Source: Acanthaster planci (taxonomy: Eukaryota > Echinodermata > Asteroidea > Valvatida > Acanthasteridae). From it: a stretch of 32,912 nucleotides of DNA. The stretch lies in contig NW_019091358.1 of the NCBI RefSeq assembly GCF_001949145.1, positions 1,388,798 to 1,421,709 on the forward strand. The letters run 5' to 3'. A model generated the notes under the pieces. It was not told the origin of the DNA and made no database searches. It saw nothing but the letters and a program-made list of their open reading frames with translations. This document shows, one piece after another, positions 1 to 12,400 of this stretch (its first letter is position 1; each line of letters opens with the position of its first letter). Both the position numbers and the translations under genes were made by a program.

Positions 1-390
1 TGGCAATCTACTGTGTACACACTGAACCCGTGCATGTTTGAGTTCCATGTAGAAAAGACATGCTCACCAGTGACTGTGGGCATTTGTGCACATTTGTGCT
101 GGAAAACCAAAGGAGGGTTAATGGCTGCATCCACAAAATCAGTTCTGCCTCATAAAAACTGTCCAGAAAAAAAATCACTTTAATTAATTGCTTCATATTT
201 TCCTTTTTTGTTCTTTATTCATGCTTAACTAATCCTGTAGTGGTGATCTACATGTAAGTACATTGTGCAATTTCGGCCTGATAAAGACAGTCTTTGTTTA
301 AAGTGTTCGGAACTGCCTTGCTCCCTGCTGTCACATAGATTTGTTTGTTTGGTTTCCCTGAATGATTTCTCATTACTAAAGGATACCCAG
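1..390. other. Sequence upstream of exon 1 (presumed intron)
   Basis: No coding segment, promoter motif or repeat could be supported. The last 30 bases, with CATTACTAAAG, make a plausible branch site and acceptor for exon 1. Confidence 0.6.
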
Positions 391-489
391 AATGCAAACC
401 CCAGGCACCAGTACATAGATGAAGTGATTGAATGTGGTGTATCACTCAGCACCATCGATCTGATCCTTGCTACAGATCCCAACGCAGAG
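391..489 (+). CDS. Exon 1 (first visible), ankyrin-type helices
   Basis: Residues 1-33, phase 0 at both ends, starting NANPRHQYIDEVIECG and ending LILATDPNAE. The acceptor is at 389-390 and the donor GTATTA. An in-frame alternative acceptor at 380-381 would add three codons (D-T-Q). No initiating Met or 5'UTR is visible, so earlier exons lie upstream of the window. It looks like a repeat helix pair but has no TPLH signature. Confidence 0.7.
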
Positions 490-3400
490 GTATTAAATTC
501 TATTCTTTCTGAGAACTTTTCTTACACTCTCCAACAAAATTTGGCTCAGTCAAAATGAGCACATAATGGTTAAAGAATTAATAAACTTAACTGGTGTTTG
601 TTAAACATATCCCCCAAATTTCCTTTCACTTTTCCGGTAAATTTTTAAAATTCGATCTATGGAAAAACTTCATTCCAAATCTTCATTGTGTCACCGTGTG
701 AAGATAAATTTGGCTTGATTTTATTATTATTAATATACATGTATTGTTATTAGGTAATGTTTTGCTGGTACATTTCTTTCATAGGATTACACATAAAAGG
801 CAATTCTAGTTTTGTCTCCCAGTCCTATGATGCATTGTGCATGTCCAAAAGATTTATCATTCCAAACATCAAAATATTTGGCAGAACAAAAATCTGCCGA
901 TGAAATTAGGCTATCATGACTCAGTGCAAATAGATGCCGACACCCAACCATGGACCACAAATTATTCATAAATTGTCTTCAGTTTTCTGCCTGTGCATCT
1001 GTATAAACATTAAAATGTTTGAGATGTTTTCCAAGATATTTCAGCCAAAAGCCACCATTCACCAGGACCGGTGATGTGTGTTGAGAGAGTAATGCCAACT
1101 TCAGACTTTGGAGCCTACATGGCTTTTCATTATGTGCACTGTACTGTATGCAGCTATTGTGTGCTAATTGTCCATGTGCACCGATGCATAATCCACCATT
1201 TTGGTTCCAACTATTGAGACACTGATGCCACATTTCTCCCTATAAACAGCTCTGACCCGGACAGACCGAGGGCATATTCGAAACCCCGTTCTCGTGTTAG
1301 ACGAACAAGAGAACGGGGTTTCGAACGGGAAGAATCAACACGCGAACATTGTCCGCGAACAAGATTCTCACTCCTCACTCTCTGAGGAGTGGATGGAGAA
1401 CATCAAGAACAAAGATGGCGGATACAGGCACATACCGTAACTTAATGTTGGTTCTGTTACATCAATAGAAAACACTCACAGAAAATAAACCCAGGGAAAA
1501 TACTCCTGGCGATAGGAGAGAATTTACCCTGACCATTTAATATGAATATTTGGGGTTTTTATTTAATGTGAGATAGTAAATGTCATGCCATCTTTTCATT
1601 TGGTGTCAAAATAGCGACTGCTATCTTGACCTTCCGTGCAACTACATTCCTTTTGCACTTCGGTGTTCTTAATCAACGACCCAAGAACACTATTCATTAG
1701 TCCCACAAGAATGGGGTTTCGAATACGCCCCATTAACCAGATATGAAATTGATTTTACTTGATAGGAGCTGCTGTTCAGGAGCATCCACAAGATAGCCCG
1801 AGAAGGTCATTACAAGCTGGCTGGCTACCTTGTTGATAAGGCTAGGAAGCTTAGTCGCCTTGGGTTCAATAAAGTCCACCAGGAGGTGAGTTTAGAATCA
1901 AGCCATTCAGTTTGCTCAAATACGCTTTAATATTTGTGCTGGTTCTTTTTTAATTCATTAAAAGCCGTGAAAAATGTTGTTATTTATAATTGTAGATCAG
2001 AAGCTGTTTGTTTCACCTGAAATTGAAATTTGCCCTTTGACCTTGAGGACCGAATGCCTATGCGCAGTAGCGTACAGTGTACACAACGGAATTGAGAACT
2101 GTTGATGAACAGTAGGAAGATATATATGCAGTGTTGGCAACCATAATGTTGAAGAAAGTAGTCTCCTGAATGTGTTCAGGAGAAGTTAATGCAGTTCATG
2201 AAGCATGAAACGTTATCCATCTGACACATAGTGTCTGCGTGGATAAAGTTGACTGTCGTAAATTCTCCCCAGACTTGGGGTGTACTTCTTTTAGCAAGAT
2301 AAAGGGTTGTAACATATGAGGAAGGCGTTTCAAAATCTCTTCTCACTAGGTCCTACTAGCAGAGCGGCCGGAGGACCTGTCTCCTTGCTTGACAATCTCG
2401 GTCAAGAAAAAGGCGTACTACGAAGTGGATAAGGTTAGTCTTTCTCTTAGGCATCGAATTGAGAATGACAATTGGCAAATGTGTACGTTCTCATCAGAGA
2501 GTGTTGTGTTACAGGGACAGTGTGTTTTTTTGCGATGAGCTAAGGAGACCTCCGCTGGGATTTGGGCGTGTGACGAACACTGTAAATGTGCTGTTGAGAA
2601 GAACCTATGTCATGCATATTCGATTGTCGCAGACACCCTTACTCTAACTGGCGTGCCTCTGATGGACCTGTGTCTAATTTGGGGAAGCGGGTTAGCGTAG
2701 CGGTTCTTTCCTTGCTTTGCACCAATGAGGCCCGGGTTTGAGTCCCGGCTTGGCCCAGGCTGTAAGTGCATTTGGTTTCCAGCCCATACTTCCTCTCGCA
2801 GGTTTTCTCCAGGTACTCCAGCTTCCTCCTGCCTATAAAACCTGGTATTTATTGTGATTGAAATACCGAATAAATCAATCCAATCAAGGGGATTCAATTT
2901 TTCTCCTGTCGTTAGATCACCCCGGTCCACTTTGCTGCTATAAACCCCAATCCCAAGATTCTGGAGAAGCTGATGTCCATTTTGCCGGAGTATGCCATCG
3001 AGGATGATTACGGTCTGAGACCAATCCACTATGCCGCTGCATGTGAAGGGAGCGGTCCACTTGAGTTCCTTCTGAAACGGTGAGAAACTTGACATTTTCC
3101 ATGATGCTGTTTCACTTCAGTGTTCTATTTCAGTTTTGTGCTCTGCTGTACTTGAACCATGAGCAAGCTTGGCAGTTACCACAAACCCAAACAGAGCTGG
3201 GTTTTTTGGGACCATCTTGCCTCCAAAGTGTCAGTATCAAAGTATGTGTTCATTACAAATGCACCTGCAAAACTTCAGTTCAGTAGGATTTAGTTGACAT
3301 TCGTGGTTCATACACATGTCTCGGGCATGTTGGTCAACATGCATTGAGGACGTTGATGGGAAAGTTAACATTTTCGGCTGGTAGGTGACAAACATGGGTG

Positions 3401-6400
3401 TCTCACAGGAATTGTACGTATATATCTAATTTTCATAAATTTGGTGTCAAAACTTAGATATCACCGGGAAAACTCCTGGAGGCTCAGCACACACAAAAGA
3501 AATGCATTGCAACAGTACTGGAGAAACCGTGACATTGTTAGTTCTTGGAAGCATCATACTCATTTGCATAAATATGCAGTGTTTTATTCAAGTCCATCAC
3601 AAGTCCTTTTACAAGTCCCTTCACAAGTCCAGTCGTAAGTCCCATCACAAGGCCAGTCCTTAAGTCACAGGGTGATCACTGACAAAAGAATGCCTTTGTC
3701 ACAGCTCATTTGAATAGCTTGTGAATTGGTTTAAGACTGAATGACTTATGATGGACTTGTGATGCAGGCCCGTGGGCTGGGGGGGTTCAAGGGATTCGAA
3801 CGAACCCCCACCTCGCTTCTGAGTTCCCCTTGTTGGTGGTCTTTTTTTGTTTGTACTGAATATTTTAAATATACCGTAATATTCGGCATACAAGCCACGG
3901 CTTATGCGTTGATTCTCAAGCTGATGGTGGCCACGATTCTGCATATTAATGAGTCAGTACCCAGTCATATGTCCCGTCAGGAAGTTCCGGCCAATATCCA
4001 CATTTCAGGTGTTTCAAAGGGTTTGAAATCAATGTATTTTTCTTAAGTTTATTCAATATTGAAAACTACAGTGTACAAGTCTTACATGCAACCTTTGGTT
4101 CGCGACAGACATGCAACTTTCCAGTGTTGTTTTACAAAGCACATTGTTATAGGCCTTTGTATAAAAATATGTGTTCACAGTGCCAAAAGTTCCACTTTTG
4201 GTTTGATGAACCGCCCCAGTCTCTGGTCAGGCAACGGGCCTGGATGGTACAGGGACTTGTAGGGATTTGTGATGAACTCAACTACATGACTGTTAATATG
4301 TAAGTCAGGGATTAAGGAATTTGAGTTACCATGATTATGATTGTCTGCAGTTTATAAACTAGAAATGTTTACAGTGTACTGTACTAGTGCACAGGCACAA
4401 GGTACACTGAGAATTAACCACTGACTTAAAGTAGTGGTCCTTCATCAAATTTCCTCCATGCACAGTATTCTGTAACCTGTCCAGGAAGTGTTAAAATGAC
4501 CAGGTTGTTTGCTACCTGTGGACTTTCCAAGTCAGTAGTCTGGGAACTAAACAAACAGGCACTGATGACGGTTAGCCCTATTGGTTCCACCAACTTCTGT
4601 CTTAGGTTTGCTAAAGTAGTTTACAGTAGAAATTACAGCTCACCTCTGAAATATTGCTTCTACCACACCAGTGCTTGATAATTTTTCAGAAAAAAAATAC
4701 AAGCTTATCGAAAAATCATCTTGACCGTAGAGGTGTGAATCCGGAAGAGAAGCACAAGGGAGGCGTCACCCCACTAATGATTGCCTCAAAACGTGGACGA
4801 GCACAGAACGTTGAGGTCCTACTCAAGAAGATTGAAGCTGACAGTGAGTGTCATTTAGCCAGTGTATAGCCATTCCATTGGATAGGCATTTAATTGTGGA
4901 GGGAAAGAGGAGGAAAAAATAAATATTACTTCCAGAGATATAATTGGTCTTTGTCTGTGATCTCAGAGCAAGACAATTTGTGCTTGATTTGAAGAACCAA
5001 CTGCCAGGGGTGAGATTTCTCAGCTTTTTTTTAGCTGATTTCAGCTTTTTTTGTTTTGGATTTCAGCTTTTTTTCTCACTGGCTGTGTTCAAAAGTATAG
5101 GAGATTTTCACAGTTCAGTTACTTTATGCCTTTTTTTTGGCTGTTTTCAGCAATTTTTATCGTTGGTCAATCTCACCCCTGAACTGCAGTCAACTTTTGT
5201 TTTCGTAGTCTGAACTGGGTTTTGATAAAAGTTTCCACATTCCCTTGGGCGATTCTTTTCCTGACCATATTTTGGTGTACTGAGGACCACAGTAGAAGGG
5301 GATTTTGGAAGTAGCCATCAGCCAAAATCGATCCAAGTAATGGCAGAGATTAAGATTTTGATCCAGTGTCTGACATTTTCCAACCACACTTACCCCGTTT
5401 GTCAGAACAAAGTTGGACAGCGCCTTGCAATTGACAGATTGGTAATTGGTAAATGGTAGTCAAAAGCGGACGATGTCCAGCCCTTTTTTTATGTCTGATT
5501 CTTAACCTCTGAAGGCTGTCTTCTTTGATCCGAGTCCTGAAGCTAAAGGGCAGAGATTTACTTTTCCTTTTTTTTTTTTTTTTTGGTAGGTGAGCCAAAT
5601 GAGCAGACTGGGGTACGACGGAAGACAGCAGGGGGAAATCTGGCTATTCATTTTGCAGCTGAAGGGGGGAACGTCGTAAGTGCTTTTTTGCCATTACTTG
5701 CTAATGCGGTTTCATTTCTTTAAATGAAATGGGTCACGTGGACCACATGGCCCAGCCAGGGCGCATTTTGTTCAAATACCAGACAATTGCTGAAGCACCA
5801 GCGGTCGCAGATCATCTCCATTTAGCCTTTCATTTGTCACATGATCTTGCCCCATGATGTGGCTTTTTCCTTCGAAATGTTTCTAAGTTTTGCATGTATA
5901 CCAAGAACCCTTGAGTCAGTCCCCACCAGCTTCGCATCTTTGCCATTGAGGGGGTACTTCTTCTTAGCACAGATAGACTTCATGAGCTCTAGTGTATGGA
6001 ACAGTGTTCAAACATTGATTCACTCGTATACACATTTAACCAAAAAGTAGCCAAGAAGGTGTCATATACTGTTCACTTGGTGAACGACTAGTTCTTGGCT
6101 GTCACAAGTCTTGGTTTCTGGGACTAGTCGTAGCCAGTGCATGACTTGTTCTTTGATTAATAACGGATTAGTAGTCATTGGGGCAGGATTTTTGGAAGTG
6201 ATAAAAGAGATCAATAGTTTGGACCTCATTGATAAATGTTTGTGCTCCCCTCCTTTGTAAAATTGCAGGATTGCATCCGTAGTCTAGTCAACCATGGAGC
6301 TGACATCGAGTCCAAGATGGGGTCTTACCACAACAAGATCACCCCTCTCATGATAGCTACGAAATACGGTCACTTTGAGCTGGTGGAAGCCCTGCTAGAC

Positions 6401-9400
6401 ATGGGAGCGGTCATCCAGCAGAAAGGTATGGTCTGAATGAACGTCCTGTGGGCTCGGCAAATCTTTGAACCTGCCTTGTAATACACACATTCATGATTCT
6501 GTGACGGAACTTTTTTCGTTGTGGGTGTGATACTTGCTTGTACTGAGTTTTGTGCAAACCCCTGGCATCTGCGTGCGAGATGAACACAACCAAGTCTAGC
6601 TGCATGGCCACAGCTCGCTTTTCAAGCCGTTTTGGTATTTTACACTCGCAGTTTTCATCAGTTCAGACTTGATTTGTGATTCAGTGAAATTGCCCTCCTT
6701 TTTTTAATACGAAAGTTCGTCACCATTGGGTGTAGATTTTTATTAGCAGTGGGAATGAAGGTAACCGTATGCATTTCGTGTTTGATTTTTAAAGCGATTT
6801 GGTTTCCATTAACACCTACCCAAAAGGTGAGATACTGAAGGAAATGACCATACATCAAAAGAAAGGGTATGAATTTGGGTGTTATTTATTTTTAACTTCA
6901 TTTTCTGCTTAAAAGGTTTTGGCCCAAAATTCTCATTCTTGCATGAACATTTTTAGGCAGGCCCTGGCAGCCGCATGTTTTAACGGGCCTGAGCTGAGAA
7001 GTGACTGAAATCACCATACCAATTGACCAGTGTGAAGAGCATTTTGAGTGGACCCTGTGGTCACGGTGGTGTTCGTTAATGGCTTTGTCCCCTACTGATT
7101 CCATATCAAAGAATTTTTTTTTAAATGCGATGCGAAGAGTGTCTGAATTTTTTATTCTGCTTCTAGCAATATCCAACTTGGACAAACAGAAGTCGTTTTG
7201 AGTTCTGCTCATATATAAACCAACTCCAGCAAAAATTACCTGTTGCATTGCACAGCACTAGGACTCTTTTTAAATAAAGCTAGAAATGATGATGTCACAA
7301 AACAACTCCTTAATCAGCATTCGGACCTGTTTTGCATTCAGCGGCTTCCCCACATCGTAATTGTGATTCTATTGTGATATTATTGAGCAGTGGTCATAAA
7401 ATGCCCATTACAGATTCGCCCAGTTACTGGTTAGAAAGCATGCAGCAGCATTCAAGAAAATTTCCAAAAAGGTTGCTCTTGACTCATCTTTGGAAATGAC
7501 CATTTTTCGTAATTTTCTTCAAAATAAAAGCCTGCCGAAGTGATAACTTCACAGGGAGTTTAGGGTCATTGCTTAATTTAATCTAATGATAATATAATCG
7601 TGTGATTTACTGTAAACCTCGGATAAGTCAGATTTATTTATTGTCGGATTTTCACTTACCTCAGAGAAAGTTGCTTGGAACATTTGATTGTTTATGTTGT
7701 TCGTATTAAATTCCTGGTCTAAGTCACATCATGAAAGTTGGATATTCACTTTTCTTGAACAAATCAACCTGGACCATTTGTTAAAATACTGTAATTTTTA
7801 CCTCTTTTAAGTCAAATTGACCTTTTTAAAATATTTTTGTACATGTATTCATTGCAGTAAACAGGGGAATCTTTGGAATTTTCAGTATTTTCTGGTCCAA
7901 ATCAATCATTTTGGCACCGGCTCCGCTGGGTTTTCACAGCAGCAATACATGTCACGACACGTCATGTGGACCACACGTGTACACATTGAACTTTTTAGTA
8001 GCAGCCAATAACCTTTCCCTGAGCTCCATCTCTTGCTCCACTCCTTTTACCGTACTGAATTAACGAACTTGATTTCCGGCCAGCGAAATCACAGTCTGTG
8101 TGCCCACATGATCAAAGACTGCATTTTTGATTGGATAAGGTGGCTTGGCTAAGCACGGCTCGCGAAGTATTTGTACATTATGACTGCTCTGCTCAAGGTA
8201 CGGTACTAACTCATGTGGCACAATTGGTGAAACGTGCTTTGATTTTCTGTTGTACAGTACATGTATGTGTAGTGTGGAAATAAATCATGTTTGATGTCGG
8301 AAACAATGCATTATTACTTTATTTCATGCCTTGTGGGCTGTGGCCATTATATGGCTGGCAGTGAATGACTGAGTAAAATGCATGTTGTCATCTTCGTGTG
8401 CGTCAGTATTAGTCAGGTTTTTGCCTAAATCAGATCAAATCGGTCTGTCCCATTGGATCTGACTTATCCGAGGTTAAATGTACATGTAGCTATAAATGGT
8501 CCACTCTAGCTTTTCTTGACAATACATGTAGTTATCCCCCAGCTGTTGCATATATACAGTATCATCATTGGCAATTTTTTTTTTTGACGTTCAGACAAAT
8601 TCAACCGGACTGCCCTGATGCTGGCCTGCATGAATGGCAACTACCCAATTACGGCCCTCCTTCTGAGGAGAGGAGCCGACCCCAATTCCCAGGATTCCTC
8701 AGGCAACACTGCCACGCACTACGCTGCTGCTTATGGCTGGTGGCACTGCCTCAACCTACTGCTGGAGGCGGGTGCTGACCCAAACGTCCCCAATGATTGG
8801 AAGGTATGACAGCTGCAGTGGGTCCTTGCAATAAAATTGACTCAGAAAGTCTTCTTATGCAACTCCTCTTGAATCTGAAATATTTGACACTTCATGTTGA
8901 AAAGAGCACTTTTTAAACCTTTAAAATTGTCCGTGCCTTTTGGGACAGCTGAGGGTACTATTGGTATAATATCATTCAGGGAAAACTCTGTTCAGTTTCT
9001 GTTCAAAATGTGAATGTGAAAATTGATTCCAAAATACCTTTTAACATTGAATGAAAATTGAATTAAGGTTAATTAACACAGAATGTTGCATTTTCAAGTG
9101 TGGTAAAAGTTTGCACAGTACAGACCTTTAACCTCTGAACCCATGTCGAATCAAATGGGGACAGCCTTCTTACTTTGGGTTTTTTTAAAAAAGGGATGCA
9201 GTGATCGGTATGTTTAATTGAAAAAGATTATATATTGAAAGAAATACGACTCCTAAGTGACTTGCCTGGCAGCATGAAAACTTTGGGCTCTGAAGCAACT
9301 TAAAAACAACTCAACTTGTACCGGTAGCTTAGAAAGCTTTGTATAGGGACCTATTGCATATTTCTATTGCATGCATTTTTCTATAAAGCAATCATGATTA

Positions 9401-12400
9401 TTAACCACTTCTTGCCCGTTGCAGTTATCAATGTTAATGATGCTAGGGCGGGATAATTTCCTTTTCTTTTTTTTTTTCAAAATTGGTTTTCAAAATTCAT
9501 ATCTTCATTTACTGGACACTTACACCCACACAAAGGACTGTCTTGTTTCTACTCTAATCTGACAGACAACATCTATTGATGCTGGAGTATTTCAGCCAGG
9601 CCTGCCGCCTTGTAAAAAGAGCCCAGATTGTGCGGTGTTATATAACTTTCTTTTGTTCACGAACCTTGCTCAGTGCACTGCTGACCTCTTTTCAATAGGG
9701 GCCAGATTAGCATGCAGCGGTGCTGTGTGGCTCATCGCTGCAGTAGTGGAGCGCTTTTGTCGCCGGTGGTAATCCGCTCACTCTAAATGCCCCAAACCGT
9801 GGTATACTGTTTCAAAACAAGGCTGGATTATCTCCACTATGGAGAGTAAAAAAATGTCGGTAATTCCCAGCAGCCTGGTCTTTTGTTCCGAGTACGGTCT
9901 TTTCTTACTTGGTCCAGTTCCTTTGTCTGAGTTCGGAGACCCCGGCCACGCATATAAAGTACACGTGTCCCGTACCGGAATCCCCGGCAGGAAGTGGTTA
10001 TTGTGAAAGCTTGCTTTGGCCCTCTGAAACAATACATTATTTTCGTTAATATGAAAAGCCTGTTGAAAAACAAGTGCTGTATCTCTTGCCTACCTGTGGC
10101 TTGATAGTCCATGCTGTATGTATGTACACATCTCTGGCAGGGCCACATTAGTTTTAAAAACAATGACCACATCTACTATACTTCCTGTGGACTTGTCGCT
10201 ATCTCGTCATCACAGACTCCACCCCTGGGCGTGGCCTTCATGAAGGGCCACATCGGCTGTTCGGACCTGCTGCTGGGCCAGTCGGCTGTGGATGTCAACT
10301 TCCGAGACAACAGCGGCGCCACCATGCTGTCACTGACCGCAGCCAGCCCCATGACCAGCGACATGGTTGGGCAGATGCACTACCTGATGGGGAAGAAGGC
10401 CGACCTGACCCTGGTGGACATTCACGGCCGGAACGCGGTATGCACCCATTAATCATTGCCCATTCATAGGGCCTCATTCCCAAGGGAACTTCTCGAAAGT
10501 TGTTTTGTGTACTCCACCCCCGATACACTCCTTATGGAACACTACTAGTTTCCTCTTGGAATTTTGCCATGTTCCGAAGTAAAGCATGCAAGAGCATTGA
10601 CCACGCATCCCATTCAGGAACAGGCCTTGTTCCCAGTGGTAACTGCAGGCATTCCCAATTACCAGTTATAGGGCAATGTTCTTGTTGGATCTGTAGTTTT
10701 CTAACTCTTGAGACACTCCCTAATTTGTAATGGATCGTGTAAAACGTGACCAACTTTTCAATGAAATTCATTTTTTTGGGATACAGCATCCACCTTGTTA
10801 AATGCGCCAAATTCCACGCAGGGAGATTTTTTTACTGGCAAGAATGTGGCTAGAGGGATGCTTCAGTAATTGTGTTCCAGACCTCTAATGCACATTCTCT
10901 TCCTCACATGGAATAGGCCTAAAACATAATGATGTAACGTAATGTTTACTGCAGTGCATTGTGGGTGAAAAGGGGGGATAGAAATCAAAGATGGCGGGCC
11001 TGATCATCAGTCATGCAAGCCTTTGTGCAACTTTAGACAGAGCAAACTTGCGGTCTCGTGGAAGCTTGAAAAAAAATGCAGCTTTGGTGTTCGTTGTATG
11101 CTTGACACACATAATGGCACACTGCAGCTAATACAAGCCATTTTAGAAAGTAAAGGCCTTTTCAAACTTTTTATTTTTGACAACTTTCCATGCGCTTGAT
11201 GTTTTAGCAGTAGCATGCGTACTATCGTCCTTACCTTTCACCCGCAATGCATCATGGTAAACACTGCATTATGCCAAGTTTGAGTTCTAGTTTTAAGTCT
11301 GTGCTGAACATGATTACCAGCAGGGGTATCTCCTTGCAAATCACTAATCTCCAAGATGACGATTTGCTTGCTTCAAATGTATGACCGTCTCACTAGGAAT
11401 CTGTCGCAATCTATACCGAAGATTATTTTGGTTTGCCACAACATAATAGCTTCTTCAATCCTCTTTGACCCTGTGTAGCTTCACTACTTGGCAACAAGCG
11501 GTTTACCCAGCAGTTACAATGTAAGTTCATTGGGATACTTTTTGACTTACCAAATGTAGAAACCTTAACTACACATAACTGACAATCTGAGTTGGCCATC
11601 ATTATTTAAAAATACTTTGGGAAAATCACGATACCTGCAAATGTTATTTGTTTCTGAAAAAAAAAAGTTTCTTTCAATTTGTCCATGTTACATAGACCCC
11701 TGCAGTTTTGACTTGTACAGCCGTCATAAGGCATATTGTCTTACACAGCATTTCCGAACAATTCCATGTAATTTGTGGGTTGATTTTGCAGGATAAGATC
11801 AAAAATGCTGTGGAGACTGCCAAACTGGATATGGCCAAGTTACTGATCCAGAAAGGATGCAATGCCTCGGCCAGAGACAAAGATGGAAACACTCCCATCA
11901 ACATTGCCCTGCAAGAGGTACATGTCTTTCCGGTACTTGAAGGGTCTTTGAGATGCATCTGTTTTACTACAAACCTTGAAAATGCACCATTGTGCTTCAG
12001 TTTTTGTGGCTGTTTTTGCAGCTTTTTGGTTTTCATGCTAATTCAGATTTCGATATGCCAGAGCAAAACTGTGATGTTATTCCAGGGAGAACACTTCAAT
12101 GCTGCATTAATTTGTTCACCAAAAATGCAAGGAATTTTTGATTTGTGTACTTTGCTGCTCTAAAGTTGCCTTTTTTGATGATTCGTTGATTTTTAAGTAC
12201 ATGGCAATAAGCCAACGAGCAATGTTGACCTTTCTTAGAAACGCTTTCAGTTAGTAAACTTTGGGCTCGCAATTTGAACAGAAAAACATGCTAATTTTGA
12301 GCAGGGTTTTCCTGATTGACATCACAGCAACAGGAGCCTTCTGTTGTCCAGAAAAGTATGGACAATTTTAAATGCTTAAAAAAGTGGACTTTTCATAATA

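Larger units (their letters stand above)
3080..4730. other. Intron 4
   Basis: Contains the tandem repeat and repeat copy A. A segment near 3438-3486 (TTGGTGTCAAAA then GGGAAAACTCCTGGAGGCT) resembles 21350-21402. The rest, including the region at 3740-4680, shows no gene. Confidence 0.6.

Noticed and set aside
2693-2745. A functional tRNA gene (A and B boxes present)
   Set aside because: The surrounding sequence does not fold into a tRNA cloverleaf that I can draw and continues into a SINE body and tail.
2610-3095. 161-codon minus-strand frame
   Set aside because: It overlaps the antisense of exon 4 and of the SINE and has no recognisable domain; treated as a shadow.
4690-4730. Earlier acceptor for exon 5 after ATAATTTTTCAG
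   Set aside because: It looks stronger than the one chosen, but in the phase left by exon 4 it reads into a TGA after 15 codons.
9940-9970. CATATAAAGTACACGTG as a promoter
   Set aside because: A TATA-like word alone in intron 8, with no transcript unit or initiator context.
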